Origin: Penium margaritaceum
Taxonomy: Eukaryota; Streptophyta; Zygnematophyceae; Desmidiales; Peniaceae
Length of the DNA: 59,776 bases
Direction of reading: 5' to 3'
Assembly: GCA_023375785.1 (NCBI GenBank)
Contig: SZWC01000828.1
Coordinates: forward strand, 105,345-165,120
Positions within the stretch are counted from its first letter, which is position 1. Every line of letters begins with the position of its first letter. The notes below the pieces were generated by a model, which did no database searches, was not told the DNA's origin, and was given only the letters and a program-made list of their open reading frames with translations. Shown piece by piece: positions 31,502-41,343 of the stretch. The translations under genes and the position numbers were made by a program.

Positions 31502-32149
31502 GCACTCAGAGACACCATTCCTCTCAGGAGTGTAGGGCGCATAGGTCTCGTGCGTGACGCCCTGACTTTTGAGGAAGGCATTTAACTTCCTGATAAACTC
31601 ACCATCCCGGTCAGACCAGACACGATGAAGGGGATGACCACACTTACGATCGGCGGCGAGAAGCCACTCACAAAGCGCAAGAGCTACATCGCTATTCTAT
31701 TGCAGGCAGATACCCATCGAAAAGGAGAATGATCATCCGTAAGGGTGAAGACATAATGACTGTGCTGTGTAACACACTCGACTTGCAAGGGACCCATGAG
31801 TTCAAAGTGGACCAGCTCAAGTGGGTGGAAGGTAGGGGAAGAGGAAAAAGGGTAGGTAGACCGGTGCCTCTTGCCCTGAGCGTAGTAGATGCACTCGATT
31901 TTTCAGGGCCACTCAAAGGTGGCGGGGTCAAGGCCAAGCGCAGGTTGTGTGCAAAGCATGCTCTGAATGGTAGAGGTATGCATATGGCAGAGGCGGCCGT
32001 GCAGGAGGTGGATATGCACTGGTGAGAGGACGCTCGTGACAAAGACATGTGCTCCGTCTGAGGATGGAGGTGATGAAAAAAAGGATAGACGAATAACGTA
32101 CCACAAGTTTTCATGGGACACTGTGCAACATCAAACGACCAGATGAATG

Positions 32150-32430
32150 GAGAGAGACTGAGCCAACACCACAGAAGTACATGACATCCATTCTCATGTT
32201 GTCAAGAGCAGTGATGGACAGTAGGATGAGCTCGAGGCCAGGAAAATACAGCACATCAGTCACGTAGACATCACCAGATGGACCTTGAAAATAGACAACA
32301 CTAACACCACAAGAATCACCTCGCCGGACCCAGTCTAGACATTGTGGACTTTGGCAACCGGATCAAGCACCCTGAACGCCAGGCGAGAGGACATCATGTG
32401 ATGCTTAGCGCCGGAATCCATGATCCAAAT
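32150..32430 (-). pseudogene. copia B protease, degenerate
   Basis: IWIMDSGAKHHMMSS near 32385-32430 keeps the catalytic Asp-Ser-Gly-Ala of a copia aspartic protease, which would cut the Gag-Pol precursor in the particle. Downstream YVTDVLYFPGLELILLSIT (about 32210-32265) is the usual linker before pre-integrase. A TAG and frame changes separate them. Confidence 0.8.
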
Positions 32431-33039
32431 TCCATCGGGTCACAGATAGACGTGGACACGTTGCATTGAGTAACCTGACAAGAGGAAGGTACTGGACAAC
32501 GTGTGGAAGACTGAGATGCAAAGTGAGTCTGCAAGTCATTAAGCCAGGAAAAATCATCTAGGACAGGAACAGGAATACAACGAGAGTCCATAAGAGGGTC
32601 ACCTTGGAGCGCAGTCTGACAAATGTTGTGACCTCCTGACTGGCGAACATACAGCTCGTGCTTCACTGGGGCTGACGATGAGGGATGCTGAGGAATTACG
32701 CAATGAACTGCTCCATCTGGCGCTCGCAAGCAGAGGATCCTAAAGCTGGGAAGAACTGTAGTGAGGCCATGCCAGAGGACAGCGCCAAGGGATAGCCAAA
32801 CTGCGATGATGGAGGAGACCATGCCGGACCAGAGGACCATGGAGCAACGGGCCCGGTGGAAGACGAAGTCAAAAGAAGGGGCCGGAGACCCAGTTGTGAT
32901 TGCTGCTACGCCTATGGATGAGGGTGCTGCTGACAAAGTGGAGGAGGCTACTGAGGAAGCAAAGAAGGCGCTGGTAGCTACTGCGGTGCCAAGGCTCCAA
33001 TCATGCTCGTGGCGCATGGCGGCAACGACGTAAGAATCA

Positions 33040-33738
33040 CAAGTTGGGAGGGGACATGTGCACCAGCAATGTCTGGCTGGCCAAAGTTGTGGCAGGTGAG
33101 GGAGTGTCACAACAAGATCTGCTACCAAAAGGTTGCTGGGCCTTCCCGTTCCCCTTCTTTCCTTGTATGCCTCTGCCGCGGCCTGCACCCTATCTGACTC
33201 CGGGAGTACCAAGAGATTTGGATGACAGAGGCGTAGGAGAGGCGGAGGCGACTGCTGCCAATACTGAAGTGTCCTCAGGCTACTTGCGGGTGTCCTGAAT
33301 TGCCTCCTCCCACTTCAAGAACTGGGCAAAGAACCACAGCATTGGTGTACCCTGGGACGCAATGACCTTGAAAATGTCGAGGTTGAAGTTGACGAGGATC
33401 TTCGAGTAGTCCGTGGTAGTGCCATTCTTGATGGTGAGGAGGGCAGCCTCCGGAGGCGGACCAACCTTGCCGATTCAACGCACTAGAACCTGAACGCGGT
33501 GCCAGTAGGAAGTGAAGGACTTGAATTCGATCATCGATAGGTCATTGAATCCCTTCAGGATGCTGCTGATGGCGGCCGAACCAGAGGCATGGTAAGGACG
33601 TGTAAAGGTGCTCAATGCCTCAGGAGGGTTAGGGTTAGTGCCAGCAGTATCATCACCAATGAACGGCTTGAGGTCCGTGCGATTGGACTTTGGCATGGTA
33701 AAGAAGAGAGCTGTAGCTGCACGTCCTATGTTTATCAT
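33040..33738 (-). pseudogene. copia B gag with degenerate zinc knuckle
   Basis: From MPKSNRTDLKPF (33696 downward; the open frame starts at 33738) the Gag domain shows FNDLSMIEFKSFTSYWHRVQVLVR, then after a TAG AALLTIKNGTTTDYSKILVNF (about 33370-33430) and FAQFLKWEEAIQDTRK. A Gly/Lys-rich linker leads to a degenerate zinc knuckle TCHNFGQPDIAGAHVP near 33060-33110, where the second Cys is Phe. The same order and wording (LLTIKNG, TCHN) occurs in copia D at 45.1-45.4 kb. Confidence 0.8.
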
Positions 33739-33739
33739 C

Positions 33740-35520
33740 TAAACGGACATAGAGGAGTTGTACTTGAGAGTGTAATAGGGGCAGAGACCCTCATCCAGAG
33801 CACATAAGCGTAACACTAGCTCCCAGGAAGCGAAGAGCCCCACCTTGGGCCAGGTGGGGGTGTCTCAAAGTCCTTTGGCTGGCACTAGGTATAGGTTGCA
33901 CAGCTGAGAGACCCTAGGATACTGGAGATGGACTTAGACTGCTACTACTGCTACTACTACTGCTAGGCTACTGACTAGGCTGCAGCACACACCGTGCAAC
34001 CAGGCTAGCTAGGAAGAAGCTGCTGAACAGGGATGGCTGTCTAGGCACACTAAAATATGGCCAGGAGTTTGTGCAATTCATCAACCAGCTGCTGAAGAGC
34101 GAAGGCAGGGTCAGTTGGCAGTGTCGCGCTAGCAGAGGTGGAATGCATCACACCAGCAATACCTGGTCCGGCCATGGTAGCCGGCGGTGGACGCTGTTAC
34201 CACTATAATGCGTGTTGCTTAGTGACCGGTGGAAGTTGGCAAAAACCATCACCAGGTAGTTTTCTTGAGGAGTTGGAAGAATGGGGCAAGATGACCTTTT
34301 TGTGGTGTTTTTTTTTTTCATAAATACCCCAACTGTTTGCAGGTACCCCCTGTGAGGAATTTCTCAGCATACCCATTTTTGGTGGTTGCTAGGCAGCAGC
34401 CCCTCCACCCTCGCAATGGCGAGGGTGGAGGGAGCTGCGCAGAAGCTGGGTTGGCTGCGATTGGAGTTGTATACATGACCTCGCTCTTGTGGCTCCTGGG
34501 GTACTGCAACTGCTGTGATTGTCGCCATTGCCACTGCAGCCACTGCTGCTGAGCAGCTGCTGCTGCCGATGCTGCTACTACTACTGCGCCTATTGCTGCA
34601 TACTGTTACTACTATTGCTACGAGCTACTGCTTCTACTGCTATCGCTGCTGTTGTGCCTCCTGCTTTGCACTATTGCTGCAGTTGTTGTTGCACGCTACT
34701 CATGTGTTGCTGTGATACTGCTGTTGCTCCTGTTTTCGGTCATCATTGATTCTGGTGCCAAAGGAGTTATGGTCAATCAACTCAAATTCACACACTTGTC
34801 GATCAGTGTATCAAAAAGTGTATTCCTGCATGTAAACAATTTTCATAAAACATCCACATGAACGCATGCCAGCAAAGCCCACATGTACATTCCTTGTATA
34901 GAATAAAAAATGGAATAGGCTCCATGTGATGTTTAGTAGTTTCTATGAACCGTCCATGTTCACTAGTTTGTTCACTTCCTAATACACTTGTTGATACACA
35001 GTTTCACAGGGGAGGCAACTAGTCATATATGACGTGGCAACAAGAAAGTGAGCAAGTGAGTGAGAGAGAACCTTTTTTCTTCTCTAGTTTTCTTGTTTGG
35101 ATGCTCAGATGCTGCTGTGGCTGCACCCGGTGAGAGAGGAGTTGCTGGGAGGGGACAACATGGAGTTGCTGGGGTAGCACATAGAGAAAGTCAAGGAGGA
35201 AGACATAGTAGCGGGGACACTTTCCTGCTGCGTGACGTAGGCATCACAACGTGCATCGGCTCCGCCGTCCGCGTCGTGCCGCTCTACGTTGGCCGCGTGA
35301 CCTCCTTGCTGCCACCATAGTGGGATCAATGCTAAAAAACAAATGGCAGTATTTCCCCCACTTTGGGAGCATTTTAGAGCCACCACCAGGCGGGACCAAC
35401 TCATCCGGGAAAACGTCCGGTAGAGTTTCCCGTGCACTAGCATGTACGGAGGTCCGTCAAACATGGACCGGCACCTGTATGCCACTGCTTCAACTCAGTT
35501 TGCTACGTCTGCTATGCTAT
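33740..35520 (-). other. copia B leader with CTG-rich trinucleotide tracts and a hairpin
   Basis: No domain. CTG/CTA runs lie at 33938-33966 and about 34505-34720; the Leu/Cys open frames there are repeat translations. A stem-loop at 34395-34438 pairs CCTCCACCCTCGC with GCGAGGGTGGAGG around AATG, extended by a few more bases with one bulge. Copia D has a matching CTG-rich leader. Confidence 0.75.
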
Positions 35521-35643
35521 GGCTCTGAGACCAAAAAAGCAATGATGTTGCAATAGCCTGGACAAACTATTTTCCACCATCTCACACACTTGGGCTGAAG
35601 TGTGTGGCCTGTTGTTTCCAGACTTAGCGCCTGAGCAGCACTG
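35521..35643 (-). repeat. copia B PBS and inner part of its 5' LTR
   Basis: The PBS reads TGGTCTCAGAGCC on the minus strand (35521-35533), a one-base variant of the tRNA-iMet site. From 35534 the LTR aligns with copia D's LTR at 46219 onward, up to the CACTG at 35639-35643, where copia C starts. The LTR continues in reversed orientation at 40596 down to 39962. Confidence 0.75.
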
Positions 35644-36290
35644 TGATGGAAACTGGGGCAGCCCTCAGGGAGGTGATCAGGCTCACTAAGAGCCGCCTAG
35701 GCAGGACCAACTGTTTGTGAGAGGGAGTTGCAGGTTGCACAGACAGAATTTACGGAAGCGAATGTAGGTCTGCAGAGAACGCGAATGTCTGAATCGACTC
35801 TTGAGTGAGAAAGTGCATCATCACAGCTTTCTAACAAGCCCTTATATGCCTCATTTGGCTAAGGGAGCACTGAGATCCACTCTGTCAAAGCTCACCCTCT
35901 AGCACACTCCTAGCCTAGCGGGATGAGCGGCAGTCACCTTGTCACACAAGAGAATTATGTCTCGCACGGCCTGCACAGCTAATAATCATGGACTGGTCCT
36001 TCCTTGAAGTCTCTTGGACGTCCTCCAGCCGTCTTTTCTCCTTGAAGGCCGCTCTCAGCCGTCCTGGCCAATAATTCTGCCGCCTTTTGAGCTGTAAGTG
36101 CTCAGGTCGTCACTTGAACCCGACCCATGATCTCCAAACTTTGGAAATCCATATCTCACTCAAACGGACTCCAAATCGAGTTCCGTAAAGTGCGTTAGAA
36201 CCTGTGAAACATCCTCTATGCAACTTCATGCCAGATGATTTTTATCGAGCAACCTATTTTTGTCACTTTCTGGCACTCTCATATCCATCA
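35644..36290 (-). repeat. copia C 3' LTR
   Basis: 647 bp; on the minus strand it runs TGATGGATATGAGAG to TTTCCATCA and is preceded by the polypurine tract AAAGTGGGAGAA (36291-36302). It is nearly identical, base for base, to the plus-strand LTR at 40597-41244. The 5-bp flank beyond its end is CAGTG on the minus strand, the same as the flank of the other LTR. Confidence 0.93.
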
Positions 36291-36315
36291 TTCTCCCACT
36301 TTGCGAGAATAAAAA

Positions 36316-39001
36316 TCACACAAGTCTGCACTGTCCCCTCAGCTGCTGAAAGCGGTGCGCTGCCAGCGGCTTGGTCAGGAAGTCTGCCAACATCATGCTT
36401 GAAGGGCAGAACTTGATCTGCACCACCTGCTTTGCCACGAGCTCGCGGATGAAGTGGTAACGCAGGTCGATGTGCTTGGTGCGGGCGTGAAACTCGGCGT
36501 TCTTGGTCAGAGCAATGGCGCTCATGTTGTCACAGTAGATGGTGGTCGCTGTGGTCTGCTGCTGTCCAAGGCTTGCCAGCAGCTCACGCAGCCACACGGC
36601 TTCCTTTGCTGCTTCACTCAGGGCGATGTACTCTGCTTCGGTGGAGGAGAGGGCGACGCACTCTTGCTTCTTGCTCCTCCAACTGATTGCACCTCCCCCG
36701 AGCACAAACACGAACCCACTGGTCGACCTCCTTGTGTCCAAGTCACCTCCNGCTCCTGCCATGTTGAAGCGTTTGACGATGTTGCTTACGTACGTGCTCT
36801 GCGACAACTCCAAATTCTGCTGCTGCCGGTCGCGCTTGACCTGAAGGCCAAGGTAGTAACTGAGCTCGCCCATGTCTTTCATGTCGAACCTGGCAGCAAG
36901 AGACTGCTTCACATCGTCCAAAAGAGACTTGGAGTCAGATGCAATGAGCAGATCATCAACATAGAGCAAGATGATGACCTGGCTTGCCTCTTGCGTGCGC
37001 CCATAGACTGCATGGTCAGCTTCACTGCGCACAAGGCCAAGGCCAGCCAGCTGCTCATCCATCTTGTGGTACCATGCGTGCGGTACTTGCTTCAGGCCGT
37101 AGAGGGCCTTCACAAGCTTGCACACTAGTTCCTCCTTCCCTTCCACCACATACCCCTCCGGCTGCTCCATGTACACATCCTCCTCGAGATCACCATTCAG
37201 AAATGCACACGTCACATCCATTTGGTGCACCTCCCAGTCCATAGCAGCAGCAAGAGCGAGGATCGCTCGGATGGATGGGAACTTTGTGACAGGTGCAAAT
37301 GTCTCATTGTAATCCACACCCTCAGTTTGTGCATACCCCTTTGCAACCAGCCGTGCTTTGTACCTGAGCACCTTACCATCAGCACCACGCTTGCGCCTAA
37401 ACATCCACCGGCACCCAATCACCCGGCTGCCACGTGGAGCTTCCTCGAGGGTCCAGGTGCCGTTCTTCATGAGCGCACCATACTCCTCGTCTGCTGCGGC
37501 ACGCCAGTCTGCCGCCTCGGCGCTGCGCATGGCTTCAGCGAATGTGGCTGGGTCATCGGTGACTGTGAGGAAGAGAAGCTCGAGGTCAGATGACTCCGTT
37601 GGTGGTGGAACGGTGCACAGGTTCACCAGCTCCTCCAACGGCCTCTGTTTGCTTGCGAGGCGCTCGGATCGCCTCAGCGGCTCCCCACTGTCCTTTGCAC
37701 CTTTGTTGAGGCGTGCAGACCGTTGTGGCAGCTGCTGTGTGTTGCTTTGCTGCTCCTCCTCATCAGATTCCGCTGCCGGCTCCTTCTCCTTCTCAGCTCC
37801 CTCCACCTCCTTGTCGTTGCCGCTGTCACCGCCATCTTTCACACCGTCCTCTTCTGCTACCGGAACTTCTCCCACTTCAGGTACAAGTGCGGGAGCAAGT
37901 GGAACAGCAGTCCTAGGGCTCCACATCCAGCCCTTCACTTCCTCTTGGAAGACCACATCACGGCTGCGGATGATCTTGCGTGCGGCGAGGTTGTAGAGGC
38001 GGTATCCCATGGTGTCGTAGCCGAGGAAGGCGGCCTTCACCGACTTTGCGTCTAGCTTGTTACGGCTGCCGGTAGGCACGTGCACGAATGCGCCACACCC
38101 GAAGACTTTCAGGTGTATCACAGTTGGCTTGCGTCCCGTCCACGCCTCCTCCGGTGTCATCAGCGGCACCGCGCGCGTGGGACTCCGGTTTTTCAGGTAC
38201 ACGGCAGTGTTGACCGCTTCNGCCCAGAAGGTTGGCGGGAGCTCCGCGTCTTGGAGCATGCTGCGAACACGCTCCATGAGCGTGCGGTTCGCGCGTTCAG
38301 CCACGCCGTTAAGCTGCGGTGTTCCAGGTGGGGTGACCTCGTGCTTGATCCCGCGACACTTGAGGAAGGTGCGGAAGTCGTTGGAGAGGTACTCTCCTCC
38401 ACCATCGGTGCGAAGCACCTTCAACCGCCTGCCACTCTCATTCTGTGCAGCAGCAATCCACACCTTGAAAGCATCAAAGCACTCATCCTTTCCAGCCAGG
38501 AACGACACCCATGTCTTCCTTGACTTGTCATCAATGAACGTGAAAAAGTACAACTTGCCGGACAAGGACTGTGATGGCATGGGACCGCACAAATCAGAGT
38601 GAACGAGTGAGAGAAGCTCAGTCACCCCCTTCCCTTTCCCCGTGAAAGGAGCGCGGGATTGCTTCCCTTCAATGCAGCTTTCACAAGCCGATGCACCAGG
38701 CTGCTTCACCCCCTTGAGCTCCAGGCCGCGGACCATCTGCTGCATGGAGATGATGGCGCCAAAGCCGAGGTGACCGAGCCAACGGTGCCACAGGCCGATG
38801 TCGTGTTTTCCCTCTCTTGCCGCCAATGCTGAGTCGGCTTCCTTCTCCGACGCCACATAAAGACGGTAGAGACCGTCCTCCTTGTCCGCTTTTGCAAGAA
38901 CACGGCCTGCACTGGCAGAGATGGTGCACCCACCATTCTCAAAGCGAACCTGCATGCCTTTGGAGATGAGAGATGAGACAGAGAGGAGGTTAGCTGTCAG
39001 C
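36316..39001 (-). CDS. copia C pol: integrase, reverse transcriptase, RNase H (3' half of element)
   Basis: A nearly intact 879-codon frame (36316-38955), with a few more homologous codons ([15 protein letters not shown]) up to 39001. In order: pre-integrase [11 protein letters not shown]; integrase core with [15 protein letters not shown] and [15 protein letters not shown], so all three acidic residues are present; C-terminal [14 protein letters not shown] with [32 protein letters not shown] and the active site YVDDLLIAS; RNase H with [12 protein letters not shown] and [20 protein letters not shown]; end at [14 protein letters not shown]. About 110 residues between RT and RNase H, including the first RNase H Asp, are missing exactly at the N at 36751, so a collapsed assembly gap is likely. 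Another N is at 38221. The gag half is on the other strand at 40.6-42.4 kb. Confidence 0.92.
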
Positions 39002-39002
39002 C

Positions 39003-39961
39003 TCGTGAAAGTTTCAAGCAGTCAGAAGGAGCGAGGACTTAGGTTGTGCGGTGAAGCGAGTCCCACCTCTCGCATCATGCACGAAGTGTGACCGCCGCCA
39101 CCCCTGGGGTCAATCCAGACCTCTCAAAATGTTCTTTTAGCGACTATTGCTGGAAACATCCGGCAGCATGTCCCCAGCAGGATCAGCAACCGACAACTTA
39201 CCAAAGAAATCAAAACCAAAATTCATGAAAAATCCACATCATCCTATATTATATGTGGACATGCCACAATAGTGAGCTTTCTATGACCGTATTCCATGTT
39301 AGAGATTTTGAAGAGCTGCTGGTTGGCCCATTGGCACAAGCTTAATGCTATTGAAGTCGAATCGTCAACATTGATGGAGCTTGTGAGGCCCCTGAGAGAA
39401 TTGAATGCGCCCTTGTTTCAAAGCACCACTTGGCAGCCGGCCAGCAGCCATGTTGATTTATTCTCCTGTACATATGCATGTGTGTAGAGATGAGTGGGCA
39501 GCGATCAATGTATTAGTATGTCAGCACTTGAATACCAATACCAACAGGCTTTAGGACATGCAGACCCATACTAGAGAAAACATGAAGTCTGATGGTGAGT
39601 GAATAATGGCAGCGCCAAAATGTGGCAAAGTCTTGAACACATGTATTAAGAACAAGGAAGGAGTACCATAAGCCCTCAACGGACTAATGTACTAGGGACT
39701 GGCGGCTAGCCCACCAGGCCCCGTCATCCCCACCGTACTCAAATGGTCTAACAAGAACTACAGACACCAAATAAGACAAGAACAAAATAACTAGGTCTCC
39801 TGAGACACCAGAATGGGTCACCGACTGTCGGGGTCTTGACCCGTTGAGAAAAAATAAAAAATTCCTTGAACATATGCAAATTCTACGGAAGAGTGCCAGC
39901 ATCACCAAAAGACTAAAGAGCCACAAGTCAGGTATTGCAAGGCACCTGAATATGTCTCTGG
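39003..39961. other. unassigned flank inside the inverted segment
   Basis: No domain recognised. A GC-rich stretch at about 39040-39125 stands out from the AT-rich remainder and I could not assign it. In the pre-inversion order this sequence lies outside the 5' LTR of copia B. Confidence 0.4.
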
Positions 39962-40596
39962 TGTTGTGATTTAAGTGTACATTGTCTCACTTATCTGTAC
40001 TGTAAAATCTCAGCTGGTGTACATGCTCGTGCAGACGACTGGCTCAGCTGGCATTGACGACGAAGGGTGCAGAGCGATGAAGGGGATGTCAAACCATCGT
40101 GAGAAGCATGGCTCCCATCTTGTCTTGTGGAGTCTCCCAATCAGTAGTAGTGTGCGGCAACAACCACCGTCACTCATGTTGCCAGCGGTTATAGGTGACT
40201 ATTCTGTGCAATATGGAGTTTGCCTTAGTTCAGGCAGCCTTAACTTGGCTCCGTAAATTGACTAGCTAATTCTCACTCTAAAACAGTATTTGCAGTGTGC
40301 ACATTTTGGTGTGGTCCGGTTTTCAGGAAAAATAGACGATGACGCTTGGGTTTGGGGCCGTCCGTTTTCTAGCAGGGCTCACCGAGAAAAATCCACCTGC
40401 TAGAAATTAGTGGAATTTCCTGATTGGTTGGTTGACTGAGAAACAAACTTCAGGGAGGTGAGGGCCTAGGTTAGTGTGGTAGGGTCTTTTACCAAGCCTC
40501 ATTATTGCTGTTAGCTTAGTCATCATTCACTATCAGGTTCAGTTTGGCACTAACTTTTGAGTGGAAGTTTTCCCTCTCACAGCTGAGTAGCCAGTG
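39962..40596 (+). repeat. outer part of copia B 5' LTR, reversed
   Basis: Starts TGTTGTG and contains CAGCTGGTGTACATGCTC and CAGACGACTG, which match the reverse complement of copia D's LTR near 46900-46930. It ends in CAGTG (40592-40596), the target duplication of copia C. Together with 35534-35643 it makes an LTR of about 745 bp, close to the 752 bp of copia D. Confidence 0.7.
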
Positions 40597-41244
40597 TGAT
40601 GGATATGAGAGTGCCAGAAAGTGACAAAAATAGGTTGCTCGATAAAACTCATCTGGCATGACAGTTGCATAGAAGATGTTTCACAGGTTCTAACGCACTT
40701 TACGGAACTTGATTTGGAGTCCGTTTGAGTGAGATATGGATTTCCAAAGTTTGGAGATCATGGGTCGGGTTCAAGTGATGACCTGAGCACTTAGAGCTCA
40801 AAAGGCGGCAGGATTATTGGCCAGGACGGCTGAGAGCGGCCTTCAAGGAGAAAAGACGGCTGGAGGACGTCCAAGAGACTTCAAAGAAGGACCAGTCCAT
40901 GATTATTAGCCGTGCAGGCCGTGCGAGACATAATTCTCTTGTGTGACAAGGTGACTGCCGCTCATCCCGCTAGGCTAGGAGTGTGCTAGAGGGTGAGCTT
41001 TGACAGAGTGGATCTCAGTGCTCCCTTAGCCAAATGAGGCATATAAGGGCTTGTTAGAAAGCTATGATGATGCACTTTCTTAATCAAGAGTCGATTCAGA
41101 CATTGGCGTTCTCTGCAGACCTAAATTCACTTCCGTAAATTCTGTCTGTGCAACCTGCAACGCCCTCTCACAAACAGTTGGTCCTGCCTAGGCGGCTCTT
41201 AGTGAGCCTGATCACCTCCCTGAGGGCTGCCCAAGTTTCCATCA
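40597..41244 (+). repeat. copia C 5' LTR
   Basis: 648 bp, TGATGGATATGAGAG to TTTCCATCA, nearly identical to the reversed copy at 35644-36290, which points to a young insertion. A TATAAG motif near 41042 may be the promoter TATA box. Confidence 0.93.
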
Positions 41245-41245
41245 G

Positions 41246-41257
41246 TGGTATAAGAGC
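41246..41257 (+). other. copia C primer-binding site
   Basis: TGGTATAAGAGC, one base from TGGTATCAGAGC, one base after the LTR. Confidence 0.85.
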
Positions 41258-41343
41258 TAGAACAAGGCTTTGTCTCATCCTTGAGGCATTCCTTGCACCC
41301 TGTTGTGTGAGAGAGCCGTTTGTGGACTGAACGTTGCACTACC

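Larger units (their letters stand above)
31080..32130 (-). pseudogene. copia B integrase, degenerate
   Basis: Integrase order from high to low coordinates: pre-integrase HMHTSTIQSML (near 31990), HPLELVHFELMGPLQVE (about 31800-31840, first catalytic Asp replaced in LVHxELMG), FTLTDDHSPFRWV (near 31730), RVWSDRDGEF (near 31610), NAFLKSQGVTHE...YTPERNGVSE (31520-31590), ALIRTMRIESGLSEGFFFEMMLYMTWVWNRVPH (31370-31480), and the C-terminal RIIVSRDVVFFEE (near 31115). The frame changes repeatedly. The 76-bp palindrome sits inside the core, just after NGVSE, and destroys it. Confidence 0.82.
29730..35643 (-). mobile_element. copia B: decayed Ty1/copia element, 3' truncated
   Basis: Minus-strand element traced from the LTR at 35534 upward through PBS, a CTG-rich leader, gag, zinc knuckle, protease, integrase and RT to 29730, where it is cut off before RNase H. 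Its 5' LTR is interrupted at 35639-35643 by copia C; the rest of that LTR is found reversed at 39962-40596. It shares leader, gag, PBS form and LTR with copia D (44.6-47.0 kb), so B and D are one family. Many stops and frameshifts, and at least four hairpin-forming inverted duplications, lie inside it. Confidence 0.85.

Noticed and set aside
37358-37996. 212-codon Ser-rich plus-strand ORF
   Set aside because: Antisense of the acidic linker between integrase and RT of copia C.
39040-39125. GC-rich stretch considered as a small RNA gene or protease remnant
   Set aside because: I could not match it to any RNA family, and the protein similarity to a copia protease was too weak to claim.
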